From the NCBI GenBank assembly GCA_012845835.1, contig JABAKD010000006.1:11266945-11330944 (forward strand): a DNA stretch of 64,000 nt, given 5' to 3'. The position numbers were made by a program, and so were the translations under genes. The notes under the pieces were generated by a model. It made no database searches. It was given only the letters and a program-made list of their open reading frames with translations, and was not told where the DNA came from. The stretch is from Undaria pinnatifida. Taxonomy: Eukaryota; Sar; Phaeophyceae; Laminariales; Alariaceae. Positions 30,600 through 43,269 of the stretch are shown here, piece by piece. Within the stretch, counting starts at the first letter, position 1. The number at the start of each line of letters is the position of its first letter.

Positions 30600-31650
30600 A
30601 CAGACGTCCCCAGCGTGTTACCGGCAGGCGACACGGCCGCGGTGCGAGTTTAGCTGCGGGCTGCACTTCTACACAAGAAGTCTTTTGTTGGGCGAAGAAA
30701 CGCGCCGCGTCTGCTGTGCGGACCAAACTTTTTTTGTGTCAGCCTCGGCGCGCGCGCGGGCTGCTCGACTAGCAGACTGCGAAGAGCCTAGTCCCAGAGG
30801 GGGTTAATAGTGGGCGCTTGATAAGAAGTAGCATTGCACACCTACTGCTGTAGGGCAGATCACGATCTTAGATCATACAGATCATCTACAGTAAATACTG
30901 CAGCTGCCGTTGTGAGATGCTCTGCAGGATCAGTAAAATATGGAGTACAGGATCAACCTAGGAAACATGCGCTAGACCGCGCAGATCGTACGACTCCCAG
31001 CCGGTAACATGAGCTAGACCATACAGATTCTCCCGACAGATCTAGACCATTAAGAGGGGATAGATCATCTGCCCAGCGTGTGCAAGATTGCAATCGTCGT
31101 TTTTTGGTCGCTACATGAATCCAATAGGCACGGCGGTGGTTTAATTATATGTTGCGCTGCTATTGCGCAGGCGGGTCGGAATTGTTGTTGCGCGCAACAG
31201 GTGCCAGAAAAGCGTGCAGGGCGTAGCAAAACACGGTTTTCGCGCTGCGCAATGCTTTTCGCCCAAAGCGAAATAAACGTTCCGCATGGCTTTGTCGCCG
31301 AAAAAAAGGTGCAAGGTATCCTTATACTTTCGCCGTGTGTTGCTCTTTTCGTCGCAGGCAAAAAAACAAAATGGTTGGAGTGCCTAAACGCACTTTGTGA
31401 AGTACCAGGTAGTTTTCGGGCGTATATCCACCCAGACATCACATTCCTTCGCCTCCGGCGGGTCTCACGCGTGGGGTGGACCCCGGACGACCTCCCGTTG
31501 CGCGCAGCACGCCTGCGCTTGTTCCGGCTCCTGTTTCGCTTCGCGCAACAAACGCCGTAGCCCACATTATAAATCACTGCTTTCATACATACCTGTTACG
31601 AGGCTACTCGTCACTCAGATGGCTCCGTGCGTCTGAGAGTAGTCGGAACG
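30600..31650. other. GC-rich segment without a recognised gene
   Basis: Overlapping frames of 160-173 codons on both strands at 31,065-31,586 lack family motifs. GCGCAAC/GTTGCGC motifs recur, as they do near 54.5-54.8 kb. I cannot support a gene. Confidence 0.35.
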
Positions 31651-31989
31651 ATCGGCACCAAAGCGCAGTTGAATTAATAGTGTAAGAGTCCTTCCGATGT
31701 TCTCAACTCATCAATCACACCAGATGAGGTACCAAACATTTTTCGATTTTTGAGGTGGTCGACGCATTTTTCTCAGTTTTTCCGAAAAAGCGCCGCGCTC
31801 GTGTCGAAGCCTTAGCCTGGGTTAGCGTTCGGGTAAGGGTAAGTGCCAGGGTTTGGTTGGGTCGACGCCCTCTCGCGATTGGGTCACAAAAAACACAAAA
31901 ACACGAACAAAAAAACAGCCTAAAAACCTCTCCGGAGTGAAATATATTTGGCACTTTATCTGGCACGATTTGTGGGCCAAAGACCCGTG

Positions 31990-32225
31990 AAGGCGCCTCC
32001 AAATAGCAGCATAGACTAAGAAGTGGTTCCTCTATAGCGCCGATTAAGCAGTGCCGGTTTCCCGCTGTAGTGCCTATGAAATCGCTTGGCACCGATAAGC
32101 AGGAGCAACCAGTGATGTCAGTATGGGGCGTTGTGCCGGTTGCCGCTGTAGTGCCGGTCTTTCCGGCTGGCACATACCAGCATTATACAGGAACCATTGC
32201 TCCTGCTGTATCGACGCGTGCTTCG
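31990..32225. repeat. Decayed pogo-like (AGTGCCGG) repeat
   Basis: GTTCCTCTATAGCGCCGATT, GCAGTGCCGGTTTCCCGCTG and GTAGTGCCGGTCTTTCCGGC are variants of the subterminal repeats in the 12.0-13.4 kb element. Confidence 0.45.
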
Positions 32226-32567
32226 ACAGGGATTAGCGTTTCTGGCTATTTTTTTTTTGGAAAGACGGGGCGGCTCCTTAATCGACCTTAGCCCAAAACT
32301 GTGTCGGAACTAATGCCATTCTTTCGCAAAATAAGTTGTTCCGTATACCTGGGCCACTGGTTTGTTGATCGGGTTGCACTCCCTGTCGGGTAGGTCAATG
32401 GGTTCGTTGATCGGGTTGCACTGCTGTCCGCCTAGTGTTATAGGGCTTACTACAGTACAGTAGTTTGGGTAAGGTAAGCTAATGGTCAACCTTTTTGCAA
32501 GTGGTCAAACGGACTAATACCCCACTAATACCTCAACAAAATTAGACTCTAGATATTTTACAAGAGT

Positions 32568-32672
32568 TAATGTGAGACAACAACAACAATAACCACAACA
32601 ACAAAAGTAACAACAACAAAAGTAACAACAACAACAACAACAACAACAACAGCAACAACAACAGTAACAATT
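32568..32672 (+). repeat. TTAATGTGAGA plus (AAC)n: R3-type retroposon tail
   Basis: GAGTTAATGTGAGAC is followed by about 95 bp of AAC repeats with AGT/AAT variants. Only the 3' tail of the R3 family is recognisable. Confidence 0.6.
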
Positions 32673-33379
32673 CAAGAGTCAGATTTTGGGTGAGGCATAC
32701 CAACCATTTTGCTTATACAAGAAAATATCAAATAACCCTGCAGGGGAAAAAATGGCGCACCTCAGACGCAGCATGCGTCCATGGTGCGTATAAGGTGTAA
32801 CACGCAAGACAACACACCACACCCCCTTGGACGAATTTCCAAGCCGATGACCCAGGGATGACCTCGAAAACGCCGAAAGCGCAAGTGCCGATCGATATGC
32901 CTGCGGGACGCGTGCGATAGCTAGATGTGGTCGTAACACTTTTCGGCTAAACTTTTCCTGAACGACGGGGCGGGCTCCTTGACCCTTGTGGGGCTTGACT
33001 TCATATTGATCATCGTATAGAGAAAAAATGACAACAAAACTGACGATTGCAACATCCTTCGCACTAAGAAACCCGGGCGGCCAGTTTAGGTGACGACGAT
33101 TTTCCAGTCAAACTCCAACGTAAGCGCCTGAACGAAACGCGCACAGCTTGCACTGCCGTGTGCCGCATGCTCGCACCATGATAGGGACACGTTTATAGAT
33201 AGGGACACGTTTATAGTTGGTTTTATCGCTGAACACGGGCCTTAATAGGGTTCAGCCTTTCGGGGCTCGTGTACAGCGAGCAAAAGACAACACCCACGAT
33301 TGCGACATTTTTCGAGCGTCTAGGAGCAGGTAGCGTGAGCGCGCAGCAGTACCAGTAGGATCACGCTGCGTCCGTCCCG

Positions 33380-33510
33380 TGCGAGAGAGCCTTTGCATTG
33401 TAGTCGGTTCGCACACCAATTTTATCATCGCCGACCACCAATGGCCGATGCCGTAATCGTCAATTTCCGTCGGCAATTTTTCTCTCAGGAGCCTCATGAT
33501 GACTGCAGGA
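33380..33510 (-). CDS. Candidate internal exon, unrecognised
   Basis: A strong acceptor (GACGATTTTTCCTGCAG) at about 33,511 is followed by an open frame beginning MRLLREKLPTEIDDYGIGHW and continuing WSAMIKLV to a possible TTG/GTGTGC donor near 33,405. The frame stays open to 33,252 without the donor. The composition looks protein-like and unlike the local repeats. It could belong with the signal-anchor exon at 34,981-35,093 on the same strand, but the phases do not match directly (that exon ends in phase 2, this frame needs phase 1), so an intervening exon would be required. No domain recognised. Confidence 0.28.
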
Positions 33511-33861
33511 AAAATCGTCGTCCGACGCGACTCCTTTTTTATTTTGCCGTGTTTATTTTATTAATAGTATACCTAGCCCATGGGCCTGTTCATCGAGCTG
33601 CACCTTTCTCAAATCAGTTTTTTGGTGGGCGTAGAGAGCTCCTCGCGTGAAGAGCCTGAGGACAAAAAAGAAAGGCTGCAACTCTACCACCGACTGCAAC
33701 ACGGGTGACAGACACATCTCGGCGAGAACTTTCGAGCGAGCGGTGCCTTTCGTGGTGTGTGCCCCGCTCGTTGGGAAGAAATTGCTTGGCACGACTTAAA
33801 CCTGCTATAAGTAGTGCCAGCATCGGTGCTACACTCAATAGTGCCGGTGTCCGGTATACTG

Positions 33862-34560
33862 GCCGTCACAAGCTAGCGTAAAGCCGTCCTCTGACTTCTT
33901 CGCCTGGTCGCGTTCTCTCCCCAGTGCCATTGATGCACTTGATATACCCTCTATGAGCCCAATTCCGTCTTAAGTCAGTTCCTAGGGTCTCTACAAATAA
34001 TATTGACCGTGTGGCGTTTTTTCTCTCTTCCTCTTCCTTGCTTCCTCTTCTTGTCTTGTCTTTTCTCGCTTTTCTTGTCTTCTCTGTTTTTTCCTTTCCT
34101 TTTTCGCTTTCTTTTATTTTCTTTCCTTTCCTTTTCTTTCTCTTCTTATCTTTTCTTTCTTTTTTTCAATTGACTTGCGTCTGACGTGCGTATGCGTACG
34201 TAGTGATTGGTACTATGTAGCAGTTTTCCTTGGGTGGCAAGCGGTACAGCCGGTTTTTCCAGGCGCGAGTAATGAGACGTATGCACCAGTATAGACCTGG
34301 CACATCGTAGGCTGACTCCCGCGTTCACTTTTTATTTGTTTCTGGCGGAGGCATGAATTGCGTCAGTTGTGATTTTTATAACTAATTTTCAAAGACGCCC
34401 GCCGTGAGTTTGACTTAATCTACGTATGAGTGTGCAACCTTAAGTTTGTGTTTTTTCCCTGGGGTATTCCTCAGCTCCAGAGTGACTGGAGCCTATACTG
34501 TGACCACGGACTTGATTATGTGAGTTAATTAATGTGAGAACAGCAACAAAAACATACCTC
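33862..34560 (+). mobile_element. R3: 5'-truncated LINE-type insertion, plus orientation
   Basis: Inverted relative of 19,753-20,429: GGCCGTCACAAGCTAGC, CGCGTTCTCTCC, GTGCCATTGATG, CAGTTCCTAGGGTCT, a ~160 bp pyrimidine tract (34,018-34,167), CCCTGGGGTATTCCTCAGCT and TTAATTAATGTGAGAAC with a short A/C tail. It abuts an AGTGCCGG repeat at its left, so no coding part is attached. Confidence 0.7.
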
Positions 34561-34980
34561 GTACTGCCTGTATTATTGGTTGGCACTAGCTGGCACTAGC
34601 TGGCACTGTACGTATAAGGAAGCTGCTGCATGATATGATACGCGCAGCAGTACAGCAGCAGCAGTACAGCGCGTCGATTTCCGAAACAATAAATCCGTCG
34701 GCGCAAACAAAGAACAAAATCAGGCGCGTGGCGGTGTCATGTATCAAATGTCTCGTGTGTTAAGCGTTGGCACTTTTCGACAGAAACCCCACCATAAAAG
34801 CGGCTACATCTCTACGAGGATTCTGCTGTGACCCTACTGTAGAGTCGGCGCATACCGACAGAGCAGATATGATAGTTATACAAGTAATATAGCTCAACGC
34901 TTGCTTGGTTGAGCTTCATCCAGTGATCAAATTTAAACGTCTGACCCACGACCCACAGCAGCTGCAACAGCGAAACTCAC

Positions 34981-35093
34981 CTCGTGATCCAGCAGTACAG
35001 GCACAGGACGCATGGCAAGAGGCAGATCAGGGTGATCTTCTTCGTCAAAGACGGGGTCTTCGACGCACGAGAGGGTCTTCTCGCAGCAGGCAT
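34981..35093 (-). CDS. Candidate first exon: signal-anchor N-terminus
   Basis: ATG at 35,093-35,091 opens MPAARRPSRASKTPSLTKK followed by the hydrophobic segment ITLICLLPCVLCLYCWIT and a consensus donor ACGAG/GTGAGT at 34,980. The layout (short basic cytosolic tail, one membrane span near residues 20-37) is that of a type II membrane protein or a secreted protein with an uncleaved signal anchor, such as a Golgi enzyme. 113 nt, ending in phase 2. A competing minus-strand frame also covers this stretch, but only this one combines an ATG, a membrane segment and a perfect donor. Downstream exons were not established, so the gene identity is unknown. Confidence 0.42.
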
Positions 35094-35364
35094 CGGAGGC
35101 CAGGCGGGCGAGGCTGCAAAGCTCGCAGCGACCGATATGTTTTTGGAAAGTGGGCTCTAGTGCTTGCCGTTGCGTTCCCTGTAGTCGGTTGTCGCATGTC
35201 GTCAAAGGGTTTCGACATGTATCAACTTAGAATGTTTGAGGAGGGGGCTGGGACGAAAACCTGCAACGAAACGAAATGAAAACAGCGTACATGCGTAAGA
35301 AACGGGCCGTTTCAAACGGCCGGGAAAAACAAGCAAACATCTTGGTACTGTAGCCGCGGAGGGG

Positions 35365-35540
35365 GCGGTGTGTGCGTGTTCTTCGCGTTTTACTGTCTTT
35401 CCACCCATCTGCACCCAGGACATCCAGTCATAAAGCGACCGTGCTGATGCCTCATAGAGCAGAGAGAGACGAGCTTTGTGTGGACACAAAACTACGAGAC
35501 AGGGATGGATACGCATTGCAAATGCAGCAAAAAAGGCGAT
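35365..35540 (-). repeat. R2 copy
   Basis: GTGTGCGTGTTCTTCGCG, CCACCCATCTGCACCCAG, GACCGTGCTGATGCCTC, GACGAGCTTTGTGTGGACAC and AACTACGAGACAGGGATGG match the 7.0 and 7.7 kb copies. Confidence 0.65.
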
Positions 35541-36028
35541 TTGGCTGCACACCGCAAAACGAGCACGAGACCAAAAAACACAATAAATACATATATTTCT
35601 TGCTTGTTATAGACGGGAAGGACAAAAGTTTGAAATTCCGAAATTCCCGAAGATCCCAGCCAAACGTTGCCTGAACGGTCGGCTATGGACCCGTGTAACA
35701 TTGTAGTGTATCGCGCAAGGTAACCCAACCCCTCGGGCGACTGAACAACACACAGCCAGCAATTCTACCAACACGGCAGAGAGAGGCAGATATGATAGAT
35801 AGATGACGCCGTCAAAACAATACTCTACTCGTGATGATAGTAAATAAAATGTGAGATTGAACGTTGAATGTTGGTTCGATGCTGCTGCTGTGCTGTGCTG
35901 CTGCTGCTATTTATTTTTTATTTTTTCTCACACTTTTACTTTCCAGCTTCTGGACAAGCCGTGGTCACAGGTAGTAGGTGTCGTCCCTTCTTGCCCCCTG
36001 TTCTTGCCTTCAATTTTTATCGCGCATA

Positions 36029-36406
36029 TGTTATAGAGTGTCAGTATAGCTGGCAATAGATTCGGTAGGATAGTCCGCAGAGTTATGGTCTATTGGCCAC
36101 AAGAAGGTTCTCTTAAACGGAATATTCTGAGTGAAGCGGATAACCCGTAGAATGTAGCTAGTTTGTACCACAAGAGCGTTCTCGGAAATGGAACGCTCCT
36201 CCTCTGGACAAGATAGATAGAAGTAAGCGCGTTAAGCGCTCATGGGAACATTAGGACACCCAGGAGAACGTTCCTTGTACGTTCCATAGGAAAAGGTCCG
36301 GAACAGAGCACAGTAGCAATGCTGGGGTGAAGCGAACTCTGTGAGCTTCACCCCACCCCCGTGCTCTCACTACCTGCTCTACCAGCTCTACCTGCTCTAC
36401 CCAGCC
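36029..36406 (+). repeat. Left 378 bp terminal direct repeat (5' LTR)
   Basis: Starts TGTTATAGAGTGTCAG and ends CTGCTCTACCCAGCC. It contains a perfect 11 bp stem (TGGGGTGAAGC / GCTTCACCCCA, 36,323-36,333 and 36,345-36,355) and a CTACCTGCTCTACCAGCT duplication near its end. Confidence 0.85.
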
Positions 36407-36414
36407 ACGATAAT

Positions 36415-36425
36415 TGGCGACGTCG
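36415..36425 (+). other. Possible primer-binding site
   Basis: TGGCGACGTCG, 8 nt downstream of the left repeat, begins with the TGG expected opposite a tRNA CCA end. The cognate tRNA is unknown and the gap is longer than usual. Confidence 0.35.
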
Positions 36426-37739
36426 TAGCAGTGATCGTGTCGACCTTGGGCTTCGTGACCTTCTCCCCGGTGCTCTTCTCTCCCCAAGGCAAGCTCTTTT
36501 CGGCTTGCACAGCTTTGCATTTTACTTTTCCCGTTTTTTTTTTGGTAGTTTTTATTTTTTACCTTTTTTTTTGCTTTTCCTCTCGTATTTTAACATACTC
36601 CCTTTCATCCAGTAGAAGCGCAGTTGGACCCCTGTGAGCTGTTTGCACTCGACTAATTCGAGTGGCCGGCTCCGTTGAACCACACCTTACTACTGTACCG
36701 TGTCGTTGCGGAATAGGGGTACATGTGCAATAGTTTGCCCTATCACACCCCCCCGAGTCCGAGTTGCGCGCTCCGGATGAAGGCAATAACTCGCCCTTGT
36801 TCTCTCTCCTACTTTTGGCCATCCCCTCGCATTTCTGCTAATGATCTATATTATAGACACAGCAGGCCTGCAGTAGTAGTGCGTGACTATTTCTTGGGTT
36901 TCGTTTTTTAGCTGAACCATGTTTGGGTTTTGGTTTCTTGGCATATTTTTACCAGGTACCAGCACGCTGTGTGCTTTAACCTTTCGAGCATTGCATCTCC
37001 GACCTACAGCCTATGAGACACTCCACCTTCATGTGGGTTCGCTCACAGCACGGCTCATGTACTCGTATAGGCCAGCTTTTCGTAATTCTCGTTTCTTTTC
37101 TTTTTCTTTTTCTGCCCGCATACTTAGCCGGTGGTGTCATTTTTACGGCGTGTGATTGGCATCGGGTACGACGTATTATAATAGTAATATTTTTGCTTGC
37201 GTACCTTTGGTGAGACAGCGGCTCATAGATAATTTGCGTACCTCGTACACAGCACAAGCAGTGGTACGTACACACGTATGGGTTGACACGTACCTTTCGG
37301 GCGTGGCACACCCTCATAATCGTAGCATACCTACCCCCCCCACCAGGTACGGAGTTGTACCGAGTCTGACTCCCAGGGTTTTAGGCCTGTATGCACGGTT
37401 GCGTCTTGCCCTGATACTCCCGGTAGTGCCCCGTTTCCACCGCCATCCCAAAGTCGTTTTGGTTTGCCCCTGGTTTGTTCTTTTGTTTTGATGCATTTCC
37501 CTTGTTTGCTTCATTGATAGCTACTTTGTTTGCTTGTTTGTTGCTTGGTTAACAAGCACGTGTCTCGGGGGAATACTGCTTGTACTGTTTTTTCTTCTCG
37601 TGCAAACTTTCGTTTTGTTTTTATACACTGACTGGTGGTGTCGCACGTACCATCTCTCCAGTTAAAGACATATCGTACGCGGACCCTACACTGCTATGGC
37701 GAAATTACCGTTGTCCAGTGTGCAATTCTTATCAGCTTA

Positions 37740-38420
37740 TGACGTACAGAGCTCTATGTTGCCGTTTGTCACCATGCTGCTGTTTAGCGCACACTTCGTA
37801 CATTTTGGCCATTGCATCGCATCTACGCTGTTAAAATTTGACAAAATACTGCTGTAGTACGTGTATCTCGCCAGCCTTCTGTCATACACAGGCTTTATGC
37901 TGCCTTAATTTGTCAGGATACTGGTGTCATATATGTGAATTCCGTCGGTTTTGTCTCACGCACGGCCCCCTATGCTGCTCACATCGTCCGAAATGCTGCA
38001 GTAACCGTGCCTCTTACCAGTTTTGAGCCACATATGGGCTCTATCATGCCCATATGCATCTGCTGTAAGAGCATTTTGCCAGTATATTTGTCGTGCCCGA
38101 GCTCTACGCTGTCTAATATTGGATTATTCCCCCCCCCCGCGTTCGGCCAGCTTTTTACGCCATAACAAAAGCAGGCTCTACGCTAACATTTTTTTTTTTT
38201 GCGACAGAACGCATCAAAGTCCCTCGCATCTGCCCCATCTCGTATGATGAAGTGGAGTAGACGCTGCTGAGATTTGCCCGATTTTTGTCACCGGACCGAG
38301 TTTACTTTTCCCCGTTTCTGGTGATACAGGGTAGATGATGCCCAAATTTCAACGCATTTTTCGCTTCAATTTTACGATAAAGCAGGGTCTATGCTGCTCA
38401 AAATTGTAACGTTGCTGCGC
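37740..38420 (+). repeat. Degenerate ~70 bp tandem array inside the LTR-type element
   Basis: The core CTAYGCTG/TTATGCTG occurs at about 37,754, 37,823, 37,895, 37,970, 38,104, 38,178 and 38,389. The spacings 69, 72, 75, 134, 74 and 211 are about 1, 1, 1, 2, 1 and 3 units of 70 bp. AAAATTTGACA/TTAATTTGTCA follows several cores. Confidence 0.65.
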
Positions 38421-39239
38421 AAGCTTGAAAGTCGATAACTGTTTCTTTTTTTTTTACCTTTCATTTTTTTGGTTTGAAGGCATTCATTTCTGCTGTTAGT
38501 TGCTTGACAATAATTTTGCGAGCGACCACGGGAAATGCCCCCCCTCCGTTTCTATGCCGCACGTGTCGCTTTCATCATGCTGGCGCACGTCTTGTCTTGC
38601 AAAAATGGTCGTGCAACCATGATCGTCTTGTCACGAGCGTCAACACGCGCTGCACATGGTGTTGACTTACACAATTGACAATGATTGTGCTCTGTCACGG
38701 TGCAATTTTTTTTTTAGGGGTTTCAACCCCATAATGCGCGAACGGCGGTATTACATGCCGAACATCCCACTATATCATATTGGTACGATTTTATAAAATC
38801 CTCTCACGGTGCACTGTGTTCTATTTGGAAACCTCTGTGAGGGTGGAGACTCAACGTGCCACGAGCCTCGTCAATACGCTCAATACCCCACGCGTGTTTG
38901 AGCTATTTTCATGAGGCTTACGTTTTTGCTGTTACGCACCCCCGACCTGATGCAGCGTTGGAGTGACCCGAACTGTATTAGGATCGTGCTTGAGCAAAAA
39001 TACGGTTGAGTAAAACCGCACCCCGAGTGCGTCGCGCTCCGAATGCCGTCTCTCTCCCTTTTTCACGAGTGTCCTACCTGTGTTACACGGAACCCCCCCC
39101 AGCATTTTTATAAACAGTGCACCCCCGAAGTATACCGTCATTTTTAGGTCCGGATTTTTGCTTCGGAAACCTCAAACATAGCTTAGGTTATCGACGGGTA
39201 CAAGAGGTACACATATTTTCCGCGTTGTAAGGTCTGATT

Positions 39240-42200
39240 TTGTTTTGTTTTCGACTGGATAACTCGGTGGTTCTAACCATCTCCCGAGCACCACGCTCCT
39301 CCCCCGGGAATATCTACAATCATCCATCACCCTCCGGTCTTCTTGGTGACGTTCGAAAACTACTGGTACTGCATCCTACCCCTCTACTCCGGTGCGTGCG
39401 ATACCTCCCTATCCATTCCAGACCAACATGGATCCCCCCCCCCAACCTTCGCGGTATATCCCGCACCAACCAGGACCCAACCTCCAAACCCTCACAATGA
39501 ACAGTGAGCTTCGCGTTTTTCTCCTGCTGTAGCCATGGGTGGTACAGTTACGGTGAAGGGCCTTGTCATTCTGTTCCAATAAAATCGAAATAATGCCCGG
39601 AGCGCATTTTTGCGGCCAGGGTCGTTGACGGCATTTCCACCACCGCCACTGACCCCGACCCATTTCAGTCAAACCGGATCCCTCGACGTTTGGTACGGCC
39701 ACCTTACACGCCGAGACTAGGGAGGACGAATCCCTCTACGGGAGACGCCCACCTGATGCGACTGCGATTTTTGTTTAGCGCCTGAGGGCAAGAGGTTAAT
39801 TTTTTTCCCGTGGGGAAGCACAACAACGCCGCAAGTACAGCGATGACTACCACAGCGTGTATCGCCGAAGCGGCACCCATCAGGCCAGTGCCGCGGTGGT
39901 TACCGAATATCATGCCACCGCGACTGCAGCCCTTTGTGCCCCACCCCCCCCATCTGAGCCACGGCTACCGTCCCAACCGACACGTTGCTGCTCACATCCC
40001 TACCCCGGCTCCCATAGCCGCCCACCCCACGCGGCCGCGTCTATCACCACAACGGTTTTTCGCCCGCCCATCACCGCGCTTAACCCCCTGCGCCCAATCG
40101 CCCCTGCTTTTGTTTGCTGGTACTTGCTCACAACTGCATCCGGCGCGCCCACGGTCTCGACCGGGCGGCACCCAAAGACACCCCAGTCTGCGGTAAACCA
40201 TTTTCTCGGTTATCGGCCACGTCGTACCTACCCAACTACGACTCATGTCGACATCGTTAAACGCTCCGTCTGCGGTAATCTGCGGGTTCGGTCTATTTCC
40301 TTGAAATTCCGACCCCCCTCCCGCCGCTACTAAAGTTGTCAAAACGGCCACAGAGCCGCCAAACCAACTTTGTTGCCGCATTCCCCTACGCGCTCCAAGC
40401 CCCAGCACCCACCTCCCGTGAACCCACGGCTTGAAAACGCCGCACACGCCCTCCGCAACCAGCCCCCAAAAACGCCGCACGCACCCCCCCGCATCACCTA
40501 CCGCTCGGGTCAAGACCACCGTTCTTCTCCGACTACCACCTACGCCACCATTCTTCTCCGCCTACCACCTACATCACCGATATTGACCGTTGTAACAGCG
40601 ACAGCAAGGTCGCCCAACGGCGCAGACGCCATCCTATCCGTAGTGGCCGCGACGACGGTCGCGACCACCCGGATTGTGACGCCCACGACGCCTGCGTCTG
40701 ACTCCCGAACCGCAAAAAGTGGAGGCTCGCAACCACCACATATTGCGATACGGGACACAACCTGCGACGAGCATCATTGTCAACTACCTGGCCATCGAGT
40801 ACCACTTCGCTGGCTTTCGGGCGTTCTCCTTGACGTCTGCATCGTGCCGGCGGCACTCTCCCACTGTAGCAACACCGCCACGCCTCTGGTGCGCTCAACC
40901 CAGGTATGGGCATATTTCAGGATATTGGTTTTTACTTTTGGTATTTGCGGAAACGCGCGGACCGTAAACCCGGCGCTATTACCCGGCAATAACCCGCGAC
41001 AACCAACGCCGCTCGTAGTAAATGCCGCGGCAAATATTTTTTGGGTCGAAAGCGCCATGATCGCCTTTCTTCCGCGGGACACTGCTGCGACAACGACGAC
41101 AACATCGACAGCAACAGCGTGGCCGGCCGATACCCATTGCGGCAAAAATCCCTGGACGCTAAACGCTGATCAACCGATACAGCACTACCAGCGCCAGGCC
41201 ATCTAATTGCGGGACGAGGTTCCAGCTTCAACTTTACAAGAACGAGCTCCACCGACGCCCCCGCCCCCCAACAATCTACCTCCCCCGCCCAGCCCCATAC
41301 ATGCGATATCGCTTGTCCAAGCCTGATCCCCTTGTTCTAGCGATGGTCTTGAGGTGTGGGTACGAGGAGGCCAAGACGTCGAGCCCTACTGGGATGCTCC
41401 ACTCGACGCCTTCTACCGATGAGCAACGCTACTTGCCGAAGACCACGGCTACCAGCGGTTCCGGACTACAGCACGAAACTTCTGCTTCCGATTCCGGGCC
41501 ATCGCATCCTGAGCCCGCCTCGCCTATTTATCGGCGGCTCCACCCGCGCTCGTCCTAGGACGTGCGCGTTTTTCAGTGACAACGTTGGGCCCGCGAACGA
41601 CGGATTCCCACTCGCTGCCACGGTGTTGACAGCACCACTGCCCCTGGGCCCAAGGGACAGTCCCGTCATGACGACGGAAGACTCGCGATCATAGTTGACC
41701 AGGACATGCCCTGAGCCCCCTGCCCCGTCTTCCCCGCAACCCTCGTGGATTGCGTGGACACGGACCACAGGTACGGCATTTCCTAGCGAGTTCTATCCTG
41801 CTCATCCAACGCCGCTTGGAGACAGGACCCCCAGGGTATCTTCGCCCCGCTCCTTTAAACGCCACCCACGGAGACCCTCCCAGAGCCTCGGTGATGCAAT
41901 ACCGAGACTCCCTTTGCGATCACGTTAACCCAGCCGCGCATGTTCTCTAGATCAGCCAGCTGCACCCTCGCCATCGCCACGCGACAGTCGTACAGACAGC
42001 CGCAACTGACCACTGCTTGACGGCTCACCGCAGCCAGCCTACACCGGACTACCTCTTCTGGGATGTTCAACCTTTAGCAGTGCCACCCTTCTGGATTCTT
42101 CTTCTACGGGTTTTTCTTATCCCCGTGTGGAGTAGTTTCCGACATCGCCCGATACCGACATTTTGAGCGACACCACGACCACTAAGCTTTCCCGGCTTCG

Positions 42201-43250
42201 ACCAAGTATCGGAACCGTTTCGTACGACCAGCCATGGACATTGGTTTCGAGGCCAACAAACGCCGGAGCTCCTTCATTACCTACCTGGGACAATGGTTCC
42301 GAGGCCGACAAACGCCGGAAACTATTCCCGTCCCACCGCCCAACGACCCTCGACATCCACCACCGCCTTCCCAGTTCGTATATCTAGCTTCGGCAACGGT
42401 ACACCCGAGACTGGCAATCCCATCCATAGGCAGGAGCAATAACCGCTTTATTCGGTTGGCAGCCGCCTTTTCCCCTAACCAGCCGCGTTGCAAACGAGTC
42501 ATCCCCTTTCGGTCTCGGCATTTCTCGCCGAACCCTCCTACTACCGACCTCGTTCCGACCCTTTCCAACGCGACAGAACAACTCTGCCGCGCCCCTCCCT
42601 TCAACGCGACCGGTTTCCACAGAACACCTCTGTCCCGGCCCCCTCCATTGCCACCGAGGCGCACCTGCCGAATTCCCCAAGCCGTTCTCCACCCCGACGT
42701 GTTACCACAGAGCCGCCTTGCTCCGGTCCCCGCCGACCCTCTGGAGGAAGCAACCGCCCTCCCACTCAAGGTCTGGTTAGTTCTCATTTCAACAAACAAT
42801 GGACCCCCTACCGCCCCCTTTTCACGGCTACCCTGGCCCAAACCATCCCGCCTGTTCCAGGCCACCGACGGTACCTCCCGGCCAACTTTTCCGTTTACCC
42901 ACCAGCGTGCCCTGGTTTCCCGCAACCACAACAAACCCGCGGTTTATCGCTCCCGACCCAGCTCTTTAGCTACTCCTTCATTAACCGGATCCTTGTCACC
43001 AACGGCCCTTCAGCTTTCCTCCACGACACAACCACGGACGACCCCGACTGATTCTGCTTCCGTTGCCAGTGAACACCGAACAGTTCCCCTCCAACCCAAC
43101 GGTCGCGAATCCCCATCCGACACCAATACCGCCACCCCCCTTTTGCCTCAACAACCCTGTAGGTTCACCACCTGAACCTAGGCAACCCCTACCCGTTCCT
43201 GAAGGCATATCTGTGACGCCACTGTCGCCACCCCCCCCTACCCTAACATT
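39240..43250 (+). other. C-rich low-complexity interior of the LTR-type element
   Basis: Long overlapping open frames in all three + frames and on the minus strand (for example 278 codons at 40,370 and 313 codons at 42,234) are rich in Pro, Thr, Ser and Arg. They arise because C-rich DNA has few stop codons. The frames overlap each other, lack motifs and do not share a reading phase, so I do not call them genes. Confidence 0.6.
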
Positions 43251-43269
43251 CCTATAGGTTTACCATCTG

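Noticed and set aside
31065-31586. Overlapping 160-173 codon frames on both strands
   Set aside because: GC-rich sequence with mirrored frames; no motif, and neither strand shows a plausible start with context.
32679-32939. 86-codon minus-strand frame
   Set aside because: No motif, no splice support and ordinary background composition.
39810-40519. Gly-rich minus-strand frame with a possible RNA-binding look
   Set aside because: Complement of C-rich filler in the LTR-type element.
42234-43175. 313-codon Pro-rich frame as a possible gag
   Set aside because: No zinc knuckle, no capsid-like helices; an equally long frame overlaps in another phase. C-rich DNA with few stops explains both.
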